42,977 bases of DNA from Byssothecium circinans (GCA_010015675.1 ML976998.1:268327-311303); one strand, 5' to 3'. Counted from the first letter of the stretch, positions 31,042 to 42,288 are shown. Notes: generated by a model not told the origin, from the letters alone. Numbers and translations are program-made.

Positions 31042-31935
31042 ATGGGCATAACACTATCACACACAGCCTACGCGCCCCTGGCCCTCATCTCCGCAATCAT
31101 CGGCTTCATCTCCTTCGCCTTCACCCTCGCCACTTTCCTCAACGTCTTCTGGTCCTATCTACTAACCATCAAAGCCGCCCCCCGAGAGATTGAAGACTAC
31201 CTCTCCAATCTCGAGCAAGCTCTGATCGAGGAACGGCGCCATTTACGTAAAGTAAGGAAGCGTGCTAGGGGTGCTACGAAAGCGGGCGAGAGGAGTCGCT
31301 CAAGGAGCAGGTTCGATGATCGGAGAGAACGGGGGTCTAAATGGGGAGGGGGAGGAGGTGGTGGTAGTGGTGGTGATAAAGGTGGTGAAAGGGGCGGGAT
31401 TGGAGTAGGTGGCCGATATAAGTATTTCTCGCGAGACGAACAAGCGTTTCGATCGAGAGGCGCAGAAGAGAGTTTACGAGTTGTGAGAACGGCGGTGAGA
31501 AATATGATCCGCGCATTCCGTCAGATCGAGTATCTGTTCCTCAAACCCGAGTTCCAGAATACGGATTCGGCGAATTGGTGAACCAACACCCCAACTACTC
31601 ACGAACCTACCCCTCCTTCTTTCCGTATTACAACGAAAATGATGACGACGAGGCGGAGGTGTTGGACTCGGGCGGCTTGGGGAAAAACAATCGCTTCGGG
31701 ACCGAGTACAAGACGTGTGGGCTTAGGGAACGCCGGCTGTGGTTGAGAGGGAAGCAGGATGTTGTGGATGAGTGAGGGGTTGAGTCGCATTGAAGTTAAG
31801 AGGAGTGTGAGGGAGGTGGGCGAGGTGCTTATGATGGTTGCGGATATTGGGAGGGATTTGGAGGGTGTGAGGGGGATGGTGGAGGGGTTGGAGGGGAGGC
31901 TAAGAAGGGTCGTGGGGGTCAGACGGGTGGAGTGA
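31042..31935 (+). CDS. Membrane-anchored coiled-coil hypothetical protein, with two compensating frameshifts
   Basis: The first frame (31042-31581) starts MGITLSHTAYAPLALISAII, a membrane helix at about residues 10-45, then an EIEDYLSNLEQALIEERRHL coiled coil, an Arg/Ser/Gly-rich linker and a conserved-looking ESLRVVRTAVRNMIRAF block. The stop at 31579 cuts this short. Protein-like sequence continues at once one frame over (31575-31775: DDDEAEVLDSGGLG, then YKTCGLRERRLWLRGKQDVV) and returns to the original frame for MSEGLSRIEVKRSVREVGEV to a stop at 31933. Together they form one ~297-aa protein of a fungal family of unknown function with this domain order. No intron explains both shifts, so either two indels have occurred or the assembly is wrong. 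Confidence 0.65.
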
Positions 31936-32338
31936 TGGGGTTGATTTGAAGGGGGTGTGGTTGGGGGTGCGGGCGGTGGTCGGAGTGTGTAAATTTGGGT
32001 AGGTGAGTTTGTGGGGTTTCATTTGATCGGTGCAAAAGGTGCTGAGTGGATGTTAGAACAAGATCGAGACTGAATCGGCACTCACCTCAGACCTCCCACT
32101 TTCACGATGATATCATCGCGTCCCATCTCAATCAAACAAAGAAACTCCTCACCAATGTACAAAAGCACCAAAAATTCGCCATCCCGTCCTTTATTCCCTA
32201 CACAATGGCATTATCTCACAACCCATTCTCACCCCCATCCGCACAACAAACATACACAATGCAGACCACGCACCCCATGCCGTATAAAACCATCGGAACC
32301 TCTGCTGTCTTTTCCCGCCTCGTCTCACTCCACTCTCA

Positions 32339-35300
32339 GTGTTTCCAGCGGTACCCTTTCTTTTTGTTGCGAACGCACCTAGATCCCGGCGATCTAGTCA
32401 TCTCCCCCTCGCAACCTCAGGACCGGTAAAAATCCCTAGACACTCCTCTCGTCACTCTCATCTCTTCTCCTCTGCTTCGCCCTCCGTAGCAGGAACTATG
32501 GGTCTTTCTCTCCGTAAGTCGGCGTCGGCGTCAGCGTCGTCTTCGTCGTCATCGTCATCATTGTCGGCCGGACCGACTTCTTCGACGATCTCTCAATCAC
32601 CATCTAGCCGCTCTTCTTGCAAATCTATCTCGTCCACGTCTTCTGAGAAGTCGAAGAAGGAGTTCCGTAAGATGTGCGTGCCGCGCAAGTCAGAGGGCCG
32701 GCTTATGAGCGAGTACGCGGAGTTTGACATCGAGGAGTACGGAGTCCAAGATGTGGACGAGGAGGGGGAACACGAGGGGGTATGTTTGATACGTACCCCT
32801 TCCTCCCCTCCCCTCCCATCCGCTTCTGTCTCACAGGAGAACATGAAGGAGGATGACGAGTCCAAAACCTTCCTTCATGCCCAGCGATCCTACCAAGTCT
32901 CGCATGCCAACCTCGCGTCTGAGATGGAGGAAGGTTGTGTCTACGAGATCTTGTTCGATGCTGAGGATGTTATGATCGAGGACACATTTATGCCTGTGAA
33001 CCTTGATGAGAAGCACCGAGGTGCTGCGCAGCCTACTGCTGTTGTTGCTCTTTCTGGCAAGGGGGAGTCTTTTTTAGGTAAGGCGTCTTGTGTCGGCCCT
33101 GCACCGGACGGTCCGCAGGTTAGGGCCTTGGGGCTTGCTACGGTTGATGGGATGCAGATTCGTGGCTCGCCGCCTGGAGCTGTAGTCATGGAGACCACGT
33201 CTATGGAGTCATCGCATGTGAGCGACATTGAGATCGAGGAGGATGTAGCTGAGCTATCTTCTCCTTCCCCGGCTCCGTCTATGGAGGCTGTCGACGCTTC
33301 AGAAACCATCGTAGACACCCCCGTAACACCCCCACTCCCGATCCGTTTCCCAGGCGTCGAATTCCTCCCAGGTATTGAGCACCTGACGAACATCCAGGTT
33401 CGCAGCGTGTTCATCCACCCGGAGCGAAACGGTTCAGGTGAGTACTTCGCCACTGTTCCTCCGACTAACACCGCCAGAGGCACCGATTCCGATTCCGATT
33501 CAGATTCAAGTTCGGATTGGGAATCGGCACCGGAATCAGACTCGTCTGACGACGACTCGGTCTCCGATGTTGCTGATATTTGCGATGTCATTGATTCTTA
33601 TCTGGACCGCGCTCCGGATGGAGATGTCAGGTTCGATTATTCGCATGATGATACTAGTGTTCAGCAACGGTTTGCTAAATATGAGGGGTTCAACTACGCG
33701 GATTTTCTGTCGTCGTTGGTCACGCTTGATCTTTTCGATGAGGACGAGGAAGAGGAGGAACACAAACACGCTGACCAATCGTTAGACACGGTCGATCTCT
33801 TCGACGACGATGATTCAGACGAGGAGGAAGAGGAGGAATACGCTGACAACGAGCCGCAGCCTGTGTCTTACTACGACACTTCTGCGCGGGGTCAGGTAGG
33901 ATACTCGGCTTTCAACACTCTCCTCCAGTGGCAGGATGTTGACAATGACGGGCCGCGTGGATTGATCAACCACGAAGAAGATACCAACCAACAACCCTTC
34001 CAAAAAGTGGTCGTTGACGAGATCGTCGCGGAGCACACGTCACCCACTGCAGCCAACGATGTCGGCTATTATATGCTGGAACAAAAGCCGTACTACAGCC
34101 TCAAGCCCACAGGTAGTTCAAGCTACGACTCCTACCGTCACCCTACACATCCCCACTCACCAAAAATCACGGAATTCCTCCCCTATCGTCTACCGCCCTA
34201 TCCACAGAAACCGCCGGTACGTGAATACGCTCCGCACCCCTTTCGAATCCCTGCCCACGAGTGTGATGTTTTCGGGACGCCGGGGGGCTTGGATTACATT
34301 CCCTATCGTCTCTCGATTTACTGCTGGCTTCATGCTGTCCGTCCGCAAGTGCGTGATCCTTACAGGAATCCATGGGTGAGGCAGTGGCTGGCTATGCGCA
34401 AAGTTCCTCATCAGGTTCAGCAGGTTCAGCGCGTTGAGGTCGCGCGGCAACGGGTGTGTAAACTTCCTGAGCATCCTCCGGTTCAACACCATCCGTCGCA
34501 TATACCTAGCAGCGTGAAGGAGTGGCAGGGTATGCGGTATGCTCCTCACCTATCCCCTTTGTTTGAGACTGCTGGGAGGGCAAAGCCGCTGCCGTCGCCG
34601 TGTGGGTCGGAGGCTTCTATTGACTTTACGGGTCATCGGGCGGGCGTGGCGGTTTATGTCGACGGTCGACGCAAGGACTTCTTGGATGATGAGTTTGGTG
34701 ACGCGCCTGAGTCTGTTGGTAAGAAGGACGGCGATGCTGCAGTTCGCAATGAGGCTTCGGATAAACGTGCCCCTGACTTGGAGGCAGCTCGTCCTCTTGT
34801 GATTGCTAATACTGACCCAATGGTTGACCAACCTGTAGCAGAACGGGAGGATGCTCCCCTCGGTCCTGCCACGATCAGCAAGGGGCTCGCAGTTGCGTTG
34901 TCCAGGGATAAGATGAAGAAATTTCCCTTCCAAGCCCCTGCATCTACTTCTGCTAATCCCAACCCAGCAGTTGATAAAACCGTAGCCGAAGTGGAGGGCA
35001 TTCCCGTCAGTTTTTCCACGGCCAACAAGGCGCGCACAGTCACACTATCCAAGGGAAAAGCGAAAAAATCGACCGTCGCTTCTTCTAACCCTACCCTAGC
35101 AGCTGGTAAATCTGGCTCAGAACTAGAGGGTACTCCCCTCGGTGTTGCTGCAAACATGCAGGCGCGTGCAGTCACAGTGTCCAAAGAGAAAGCGAATGAA
35201 GTAGCCATCCAAGCGCCTACTTCTTCCTCTACCTCTTATGCTATTGCTGCGTCTGTCGCTGCGCTCTTTGCAGATGGCATCTGGAAGTCTGAACCGGAGC

Positions 35301-35395
35301 TGGAACTCTACTTTGATGGGAACGCGGCTCGGGAAGAGGGCAAGGATGCCTGGGCTGATATGTTTAAGATGCGAAAATGGTTTCGCACTCCATAG
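32339..35395 (+). CDS. Large acidic low-complexity hypothetical protein with C-terminal tandem repeats
   Basis: Uninterrupted 1018-codon frame; the Met at 32498 (residue 54, MGLSLRKSAS) is the more likely start, giving 965 aa, because the preceding residues read like translated UTR. It begins with a poly-Ser/Ala stretch. Acidic blocks rich in Asp/Glu/Ser (33480-33560, 33735-33850) alternate with Tyr/Pro/His-rich segments such as PHSPKITEFLPYRLPPYPQ. The end carries three degenerate ~45-residue repeats. There is no signal peptide, membrane helix or known domain. It could be a scaffold or an intrinsically disordered nuclear/cytoplasmic protein; the function is unknown. Its length without stops and its third-position C/T bias support coding. 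Confidence 0.75.
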   Translation: MFPAVPFLFVANAPRSRRSSHLPLATSGPVKIPRHSSRHSHLFSSASPSVAGTMGLSLRKSASASASSSSSSSSLSAGPTSSTISQSPSSRSSCKSISSTSSEKSKKEFRKMCVPRKSEGRLMSEYAEFDIEEYGVQDVDEEGEHEGVCLIRTPSSPPLPSASVSQENMKEDDESKTFLHAQRSYQVSHANLASEMEEGCVYEILFDAEDVMIEDTFMPVNLDEKHRGAAQPTAVVALSGKGESFLGKASCVGPAPDGPQVRALGLATVDGMQIRGSPPGAVVMETTSMESSHVSDIEIEEDVAELSSPSPAPSMEAVDASETIVDTPVTPPLPIRFPGVEFLPGIEHLTNIQVRSVFIHPERNGSGEYFATVPPTNTARGTDSDSDSDSSSDWESAPESDSSDDDSVSDVADICDVIDSYLDRAPDGDVRFDYSHDDTSVQQRFAKYEGFNYADFLSSLVTLDLFDEDEEEEEHKHADQSLDTVDLFDDDDSDEEEEEEYADNEPQPVSYYDTSARGQVGYSAFNTLLQWQDVDNDGPRGLINHEEDTNQQPFQKVVVDEIVAEHTSPTAANDVGYYMLEQKPYYSLKPTGSSSYDSYRHPTHPHSPKITEFLPYRLPPYPQKPPVREYAPHPFRIPAHECDVFGTPGGLDYIPYRLSIYCWLHAVRPQVRDPYRNPWVRQWLAMRKVPHQVQQVQRVEVARQRVCKLPEHPPVQHHPSHIPSSVKEWQGMRYAPHLSPLFETAGRAKPLPSPCGSEASIDFTGHRAGVAVYVDGRRKDFLDDEFGDAPESVGKKDGDAAVRNEASDKRAPDLEAARPLVIANTDPMVDQPVAEREDAPLGPATISKGLAVALSRDKMKKFPFQAPASTSANPNPAVDKTVAEVEGIPVSFSTANKARTVTLSKGKAKKSTVASSNPTLAAGKSGSELEGTPLGVAANMQARAVTVSKEKANEVAIQAPTSSSTSYAIAASVAALFADGIWKSEPELELYFDGNAAREEGKDAWADMFKMRKWFRTP
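34808..35226 (+). repeat. Three degenerate tandem protein repeats inside the acidic protein gene
   Basis: Each unit of ~45 residues follows the plan NxDPxVDxxVAExEGxPLG, ...xxAxTVSKxKxKK, ...QAPxSTS. Units start near AANTDPMVDQP, SANPNPAVDKT and SSNPTLAAGKS. They are imperfect at the protein level and poorly matched in DNA, so the duplication is old. Confidence 0.6.
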
Positions 35396-37685
35396 AATAC
35401 AAACGGAAAGGCTGGTTCTTTCCGTAAGTAGCAATTGATAATTTGGAACGAAAAATGAGCTTTTCGTGATGTTTAAATTTTGATGAGCGAACGAGGCGGA
35501 AGAGAAACAAGAGAGTCCCCCCTTAGCAATGATAGTGTCCCATAGTACAGAAGGTGTTGGTGCACTTCTGCCGGTCTATGATGGAGTGATTTGAGCGACG
35601 TTCTAGAGGCTACCACCACAGCGGCTGCTGTCAGTGATCGGGGTCTCATTGCACAAGAAAGCCACATGTTGACATAGCACAAAAACATCCCATCAATACT
35701 GGATCAAGTCGATTTTCAGCACTCTCATGCACCACCGAACCTCCACATCAATATTGTCTTCTCCATTTCTGGCTCGGCTCTCTATTATCAGCAACATGTC
35801 GACTTATGACCAACGACTCTGTTGATCGATAAGCCATATCCGAAGCTCGCTTGTGTCTGGTAGCACGACGTGGACAATTGTCACCACCAATAAATCAGCC
35901 CACCGCTATACGAGAACTGATCACGAACTTGGCACCTTAACTGCTTGAGTGACTATATCCGATGACGATGTCAAAGGCTAGGGCTCGTCACAACAGAGAC
36001 TAAACTGCGGGAAGGAAAGCTCACTGTAGTCAGCATACTGTTCTTTTGCACGCGAACTCGTCATTCCAGAAATATCGATCGCCGTTGTACCATCATGCGG
36101 AAGTTCCAGGGTGCTCAAGTTTCAGCATCTCGTACATGTCATCGTTCAGATTTACCGAAGTGTGACAGCTGTGCATGAAGTAATTGCTCAAGAACAGTAT
36201 CCGCGACTCGCCTCATTCGATGAGTACATGACATGATCGGTCAGAAGCTTGACTCAAACAAGCATTCCCGCTCCCAACCTGCCGAAGAGAGTAGCGAAAG
36301 CATATTGTCTGCATGCATGCGCTGTCTTTGGGGATGCTTTCTCTGCCACATGGCCGACTCGGCACTTTTCCCGACGTCGGGCTCTAAGCCATAGACGTCT
36401 AGGCAGCCTTCGATAGGACGAGATGGAGAGTTTTGAGGGAAGCATTGTATGAGACACCTGCAGGTCGAAAAATTCATGTCATCGGTTTCTGGGCGTTCTC
36501 GTGTTTCTCCCAGCGGCACAATAGACTGCAGTGGAAAGGCTTCCATAATTATCCACTATATCGGCTGATACCGCCCGATCCAATCCGCCCGAGTCATAGT
36601 GGTCTCACCCTATCGAGATCGTATCCAAAGATAACAGCATGCTGATGATGCTCGAGACCCAGTGCACTCCACATACAAAATAGGGCCTAGGTTATTCGAT
36701 GTTCATAAAACCCTATGTTAATATTTGCATTGGTAAACGCGGAAACCAGGTCAATGGAAGGGAGATCGACTAGCGGGTGTAACGGTACTGTCAGTTCGGC
36801 CGATTCCATGGAAACCTTGAATGGCCAACAAAACGTGGGCTGGAAGTGCTAGTCCGCTTTCCGCATAGGCATGCTTGATTTGGGATGGCGCGAGATTGAG
36901 TGAGATGTGGTAAGCACGCAAAAGCGGGTCTATTGGCGCTAAAAGTGTCGGTCGGTGGCTCGCCTGCCAGCATCGATATTGAAAATATTGAAAGACAGAC
37001 GGAATGATTCGTCTGAGATTATACTGTAGTATTTCTTATCGAGCACCGAGTATGGGATGATGCGCAGGGTAGAGAGAGAACTGCCGTTCAAGGGCAGTAG
37101 ATATGGCAGCAAACACGGCTGGCTGACTTTCAGCGCACAAGAATAGAGACGTGACTTGGGCGCAAAAAGAAAATGACATCAGGAGGAGAGACATTTCTGT
37201 GGATGGTGTGGTTGTGTTTCGCGGCGAGCTGGAGGGAGGCTCCATGTAACGTGAGAGGGCAGGTGTGAAGGCTAGTACACGCTAGCATGAAACAGAACTA
37301 GCGTTCTCTAAATTTAGGGCCGCCCATCCAGTCGGCTTCGGCGAGCACAAACTTTCCACGACTCCACTATCCCGACCTCCTTCAGCAGCCTCCAGGAGCG
37401 CCGTCACCCACCGTCACCCACGCAGGTCTACCCAGCCACGCCTAGCCACAATAACGGCCAGCCTTCGCCTGTACTCGTCCCTTTCTGGGCATATCAGCAA
37501 GTAGGGCTGTGCTTTAGCGATTTTTCTCCGCCCCCTGTCGCCACGCTATCGACTGGCCGTATTCTGGAGCGAGACCGTAGCTTCGTTCAGCAACACGGCA
37601 AACGAGCGCAATGTGACTCAGCTGCTGATGCGAGTAGTGTCGCATTCCATGGAATCGCGCGGATACGTCGAGGGTGGTGGCTCTG
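35396..37685. other. Long gene-poor region
   Basis: About 2.3 kb with no open frame I can support. The longest (36241-36546 minus, 101 codons) has no motifs. A 10-bp unit (CGTCACCCAC) is repeated in tandem near 37402-37421. The right end is the promoter of the mucin-like gene. Confidence 0.5.
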
Positions 37686-37691
37686 TATAAA
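37686..37691 (+). promoter_or_regulatory. TATA box of the mucin-like gene
   Basis: TATAAA 212 bp before the start codon at 37898, followed by a C/T-rich stretch and CATCATCACAGCATC-type sequence usual at fungal transcription starts. The leader also has a (TA)n run at about 37860-37869. Confidence 0.55.
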
Positions 37692-37897
37692 GATACCTCA
37701 CCGCTCCCGCCATGTAGTTTTTCATCATCACAGCATCAACATCTAATACCATTTCCTAGCCTCGTTCGCTTTTCTCTTTGCTCTTAAGACCAGACACTCG
37801 CTCTCAGATCTGCCTCTTGCCCATCGACAGAGAACATAAATCTTCATCCGATCGACAACATATATATATAAGAACAACGACAACCAAACAGCTCAAG

Positions 37898-39193
37898 ATG
37901 CGATCATTCACTCTCGCCGCCGCGTCCCTCATCGGTGCTGCTACCGCCAACCCGGTCGAGCTCCCTCGGGACAACCAATATGGATACCATCCCATCGTTC
38001 CCACGGGTTACTCCTCAGTGACTCCCTCGTCTTCGAGTTCCAGCTCCTACGTGCCAATTCCGACACCCTCCTCAAGTGCCTACTCTTCGGTCACGCCATC
38101 GTCCTACTCATCGGCTACTCCGTCCTCCAGCATCTACTCTTCCGTCACGCCATCGTCCTACTCATCCGCTTCGCAGAGCAGCTACTCTTCTGTGAAACCC
38201 TCCTCCTCCAGCTACTCTTCGGTCAAGCCTTCGAGCTACTCTTCTCTCCCAACGGGTTACAGCTCGATTGTCCCCTCGTCCCATGGCAGCTATACTCCTC
38301 ACCCTACTGGCTACAGCTCCATCCGCTCCTCCCAGAGCAGCTATATTCCTCTTCCAACAGGTTATAGCTCGCACTCGCACTCCAGCAGCTACACCCCCAT
38401 CCCGACTGGCTACACCTCAAAGCCTCCTCACTCTTACTCTACTGGTGTCTCCCCGCCCCCCACCACCAACACCATCACAACTTACACCACAACGACCGTT
38501 TGCCCCGTCACTCAAACCTACGGCACACAAGTGATCACCACGTTGACTACGAGCACCATCACCATCACTTCTTCCTGCAAGGGTGGCTGCCATCAGCCCA
38601 CCTCCACGCCCGCTCCTATTCCTACCGGCAGCGCTACGACTTTGACTGAGACCATCACCACGACAACTTACACTTGGGTTCCCCACTCTACTCCAGTTGG
38701 CGCCAACGGTCCCTCAACCATCTACTCTACCTTCCTAACACCCTCTTACTACCCCACAACCTACACCACCACCGTCGTCACCTACCCTACCGTTGCTCCT
38801 CCGGCTCCGGTCGTCACTCCTCTCGCTAGCACTGACGTTGCTCCCGCTCAGTGCCCTGCCGCCACGACCGTCACCGTCACCGTCCAGCCTCAACCATGCA
38901 AGGCCTGCGAGACCAAGACCTACACGATCACTGAGGGCGGCTCCAAGACGACTTTCACCGTGACCGTCACGCCTACCTACACTCCCCTCCCCACTGAGTC
39001 GGCCTCCTCCTCCTCCAAGTCGACTGACTCTCCCAAGCCCCCTCACCCCACCGGTGGTAGCTCTACCTACGTCACTCCCAGCGGTACCGGATACATTCCC
39101 TACCCTACCCTCAGCCCTCCTTCTTCCAGCTCGGTATACAGCTCCGGTCGCGTTGGTCCCAGGCCCACCGGCTATGGCTACACTCACTTGTGA
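37898..39193 (+). CDS. Secreted mucin-like Ser/Thr/Pro-rich cell-wall protein
   Basis: Single exon, 431 aa, starting MRSFTLAAASLIGAATANPV, a clear signal peptide; the open frame continues upstream but this Met gives the secretion signal. Residues ~35-190 are degenerate repeats built from YSSVTPSS, YSSVKPSS and PTGYSS units. A Thr-rich middle (TTYTTTTVCPVTQTYG) and a second region contain Cys pairs (CKGGCHQP, CPAATT, CKACETKTYTIT), as in fungal wall proteins with paired cysteines. There is no C-terminal hydrophobic tail, so no GPI anchor is predicted. It is probably heavily O-glycosylated and wall-associated or shed. The adhesin role is inference. Confidence 0.85.
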   Translation: MRSFTLAAASLIGAATANPVELPRDNQYGYHPIVPTGYSSVTPSSSSSSSYVPIPTPSSSAYSSVTPSSYSSATPSSSIYSSVTPSSYSSASQSSYSSVKPSSSSYSSVKPSSYSSLPTGYSSIVPSSHGSYTPHPTGYSSIRSSQSSYIPLPTGYSSHSHSSSYTPIPTGYTSKPPHSYSTGVSPPPTTNTITTYTTTTVCPVTQTYGTQVITTLTTSTITITSSCKGGCHQPTSTPAPIPTGSATTLTETITTTTYTWVPHSTPVGANGPSTIYSTFLTPSYYPTTYTTTVVTYPTVAPPAPVVTPLASTDVAPAQCPAATTVTVTVQPQPCKACETKTYTITEGGSKTTFTVTVTPTYTPLPTESASSSSKSTDSPKPPHPTGGSSTYVTPSGTGYIPYPTLSPPSSSSVYSSGRVGPRPTGYGYTHL

Positions 39194-40732
39194 TTCACTT
39201 AGCTGAGGGAGTAGGTTGGCATGGTAAAAGGCGTTTCTGATTGATTTTTTGGGATGGTTTGATAATTCACGACACTCCTTACGACTTAGATTGAGCATTG
39301 CATAGCGTGGCATTCACTCCTTTAGCCTTGCATAGCCACGGCGTTGTTGGGACTTTCCGATATAGATTACTGGCTGAAGATTTCTGGTGTGGTACATATG
39401 GAATGTGGGGGATTTATCGTGCGCTCTAGCGCCGAGTATATTGTTTAATAGCTATTTATGCATTCTTACGCTCCTTATTCTCTGCTGTGTATTCTCGTGA
39501 GGCAGCTTTCTCAGACAAAGATTTTGACAGCATGTGCCGCCGCGTCTTGTCCCTGGACGCTCTGCGAGACTGTTTCAGAAAAGTCAGCTCGGGAACGCCC
39601 GTCGCCCTCCTGACTATGTACGCTTTTTTCAGCTGTACTGAGTACGACTTCCTTTTCCAGGCAGCGACAGAAAAAAAGTCTCCAACAAACGCATTTGCTC
39701 AGATGCAGTCAATATTTTTATTTTCAATATCTCATACTTCCTCTTTCGGCGCCCCCGATATTCTAATTATATGGCTACCGTGGTATGCAACCACGCTACC
39801 ACACGACCCGACTGAGCTCGTGTCAGCATCACCCGAACACGCCGCCAGCATGTGCACAAGTCGTTTGCCTTGATCTTCACACGTCATCTGTTTACGCGTT
39901 GCGGTGCGGCTCAGTTGGGGCGTATGCTTGCACGTGCTTTAAGGTTTGTCCACGGGTTGTGGCGCAGGCACAGCCTTCGCATACTTCGTAAGATATTTAG
40001 AACCGCCTGGTCTTCTGCTTCTAAGAAAAGCTTGATCTTTACAAGTGGTGGGGATTGGCGTGTCATTTTAAACGCATCGGAGAGCTTTTATTTAATACCA
40101 CCGGGATGTTGGCTGATTCTTCCGTCACGTGATTTATTGAGGTCGGGTGATGATGATATCAGTCAAGGGAGCAACGACGGCAGTTGAAATTATTCACAGT
40201 CCGTGTCGCTTTTTTATGCTCCACCACTTCTAAAAAGTGTGGCGACTTCATGTTAGCATTCAATTATGCTTCTTATCATCCTTCTAAAAGCGCATCTTCG
40301 CTCAAACTAATGAAGTATCCAAGAGTATGCATGTGTGATTTTCAACGATCCGTGACGTCATCTGACAGGAGAGAAATCAGGATTATGCACTACCAAGTCC
40401 TATGCATGCGGCATCATGAATTCATAAAAACACCCTTTTTCACGTCCTAAGCCGCCTAGATAGATGGGCCGTTGATACGCCTCCTGAAATTTCCCGCGAC
40501 GTTAAAGAACCACCCGAAACCGGCCTCCACTCTGCCGTCTCGGACGATAGGGACAGCCTCCGAACTTCTGAAGTGAAGGAACGAAATGCAGTCTTGACCT
40601 CGGCCTCCACAACAAAGCGACAGTGCGAGCATTCGGCATTTGGAAGTTTTGGAATGCGAGTAAAGCTTTGTGGACTTCGGCTAAATAATCAACTGGCTAT
40701 CTTGGAGGGGTAAGACTAAAAGGTGTCGAAGG
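39194..40732. other. Intergenic region without a supported gene
   Basis: 3' flank of the mucin-like gene and promoter region of the amidohydrolase. A 128-codon frame at 39487-39873 shows no domain or signal. A TCACGTGATT E-box lies near 40125-40134 and a TGACGTCA site at 40353-40360. Confidence 0.45.
40353..40360. promoter_or_regulatory. CRE/ATF-CREB-type site upstream of the amidohydrolase
   Basis: Perfect TGACGTCA core about 370 bp before the amidohydrolase start, a position where bZIP regulation would be plausible. Binding is not shown by the sequence. Confidence 0.35.
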
Positions 40733-42288
40733 ATGGCTCCGCGCAGTATGCTCCTCAAGAATGGCATCGTCCTCGTTCACGATGCAAATAACCACGTCGT
40801 ACCGAAAGAACTTGATATTCTCATTCGCCATGGAAAGATTGAGAAGCTAGAAAAAGCCATCAATGCTTCCAACGATGTCGAAGTAATTGACTGCACCGAC
40901 AAGATCATTAGCCCCGGCTTCGTCGATACGCATCACCACGGCTGGCAGACACAACTCAAAGGACGTCACGCCAACGAGCTACTTCTGGAGTATCTAATCA
41001 CCGGTACGTCCCCTTGATAACAGTCCCCCTTTTTCGTTGCTAACAAAAGGCAGGATACTCGCAGCACATGCAATTCACCGCCAAAGACGTCTTCTACGGC
41101 CAGCTCGCTGGCATGCTCGAAGCCCTCGCCGCAGGCACCACAACTGTAGTAGACCACGCGCATATCAACGTCACCGCCAACCATACTAAGCAGGGAATCG
41201 CAGCGACTGCATCCTCAGGCATACGTTCAGTCTTCTGCTACACACCCATCAACATTGTGAAAAGCTTCAACCCTTTGACCTTCCACGACAACCCGCTAGA
41301 GGACTGGGTAATGCAAACATTCTCTGAGCTCGCCGACTTGTCACCATTCGGCGATGGACGAGTGACTCTAGGCTTTGCGTGGGATATGTGGTCTCTCGGC
41401 CCCGAGGCAGTGAAAAGCGTGTTTGAGAAGGTGAAGGAGAAGGGCATCAACCTCATCACCGTACATAGCACCAACTTCTTCAGCGCACAACAGATTGCAA
41501 AGGACTTCGGTGTCCTCGATTCGCGCTTCCTGGTCTCCCACGGCGGAAACCTATCCAAAGACGATGTGGCTCTTCTCAAAGAACATGGCGTGCATGTTTC
41601 CGCGACACCCAGTACAGAGCTGCAAATGGCCATGGGCCGACCGGTCTGTTTCGACACGTCTTTCCTGGATCCCGAGCTCAGCGCAAAGAGGAACGGCGTG
41701 CAAGATATTGCGAGCTTGGGCGTGGATTGCCATTCCAACAACGCCGGGTCCATCATCTTGGAAGCGCGACTCGGACTGCAAGATGCGCGGAACCATCTGC
41801 ATGAATTCCACATGCAGCAAGGCAAGATCACGCAAAAGCTCCCACCCAGTCTCAGCGTCGAAGCTGCATTCAACCTCGCCACCGTCAAAGGCGCCGAAGC
41901 AGCGAAAATGCCCCACGAGATCGGCAGGATCGCGGAAGGCTACAGAGCCGATTTCGCGATCTTTGATGCGTTGAGTCCGAGTATGGTGGGAGCAGCGCAG
42001 CACGATCCTGTTGCGGCGATTATCATGCATTCTAGCCCCGCGGATATTGAGACGGTGGTTGTGGACGGTGTGGTGAGGAAACGGGAGGGGAAGCTGGTGG
42101 ATGTTGATGTTGACGATGGCGCGAGGGAGATTGTTGGGAAGACTGGGTTGGCATGGGGGGAGATTGCTAGGGAGGTGGTGAAGAGTAGGGAGGTAATTCA
42201 GAAGGAGGCTGAGAAGGTGGATGTGGATATGGATGTGAAGGCCTCGATGAAGATGTGGAATATTGACGAGTCATTGCTTGTGAAGTGA
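40733..42288 (+). CDS. Metal-dependent amidohydrolase (deaminase/chlorohydrolase-like, 2 exons)
   Basis: Exons 40733-41003 and 41054-42288 with a 50-nt intron (GTACGT donor, GGCAG acceptor); 501 aa. The amidohydrolase superfamily pattern is complete: an N-terminal beta-sandwich start (LLKNGIVLVHD), HxH at His67/His69 in FVDTHHHG, a His at 228 (TVHSTN), His253 (LVSHGGN) and Asp315 in GVDCHSN, then the closing IGRIAEGYRADFAIFD segment that rejoins the sandwich. It resembles the cytosine/8-oxoguanine deaminase and atrazine-chlorohydrolase subgroup, which removes amino or chloro groups from heterocycles. The substrate cannot be read from the sequence. There is no signal peptide, so it is cytosolic. 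The C-terminal ~60 residues are a charged extension. Confidence 0.92.

Noticed and set aside
36241..37245. Small minus-strand frames in the 35.4-37.7 kb region
   Set aside because: None exceeds ~100 codons or shows protein-like features; treated as non-coding.
39487..39873. 128-codon plus-strand frame after the mucin-like gene
   Set aside because: No recognisable domain or secretion signal, and no promoter or splice features to support it.
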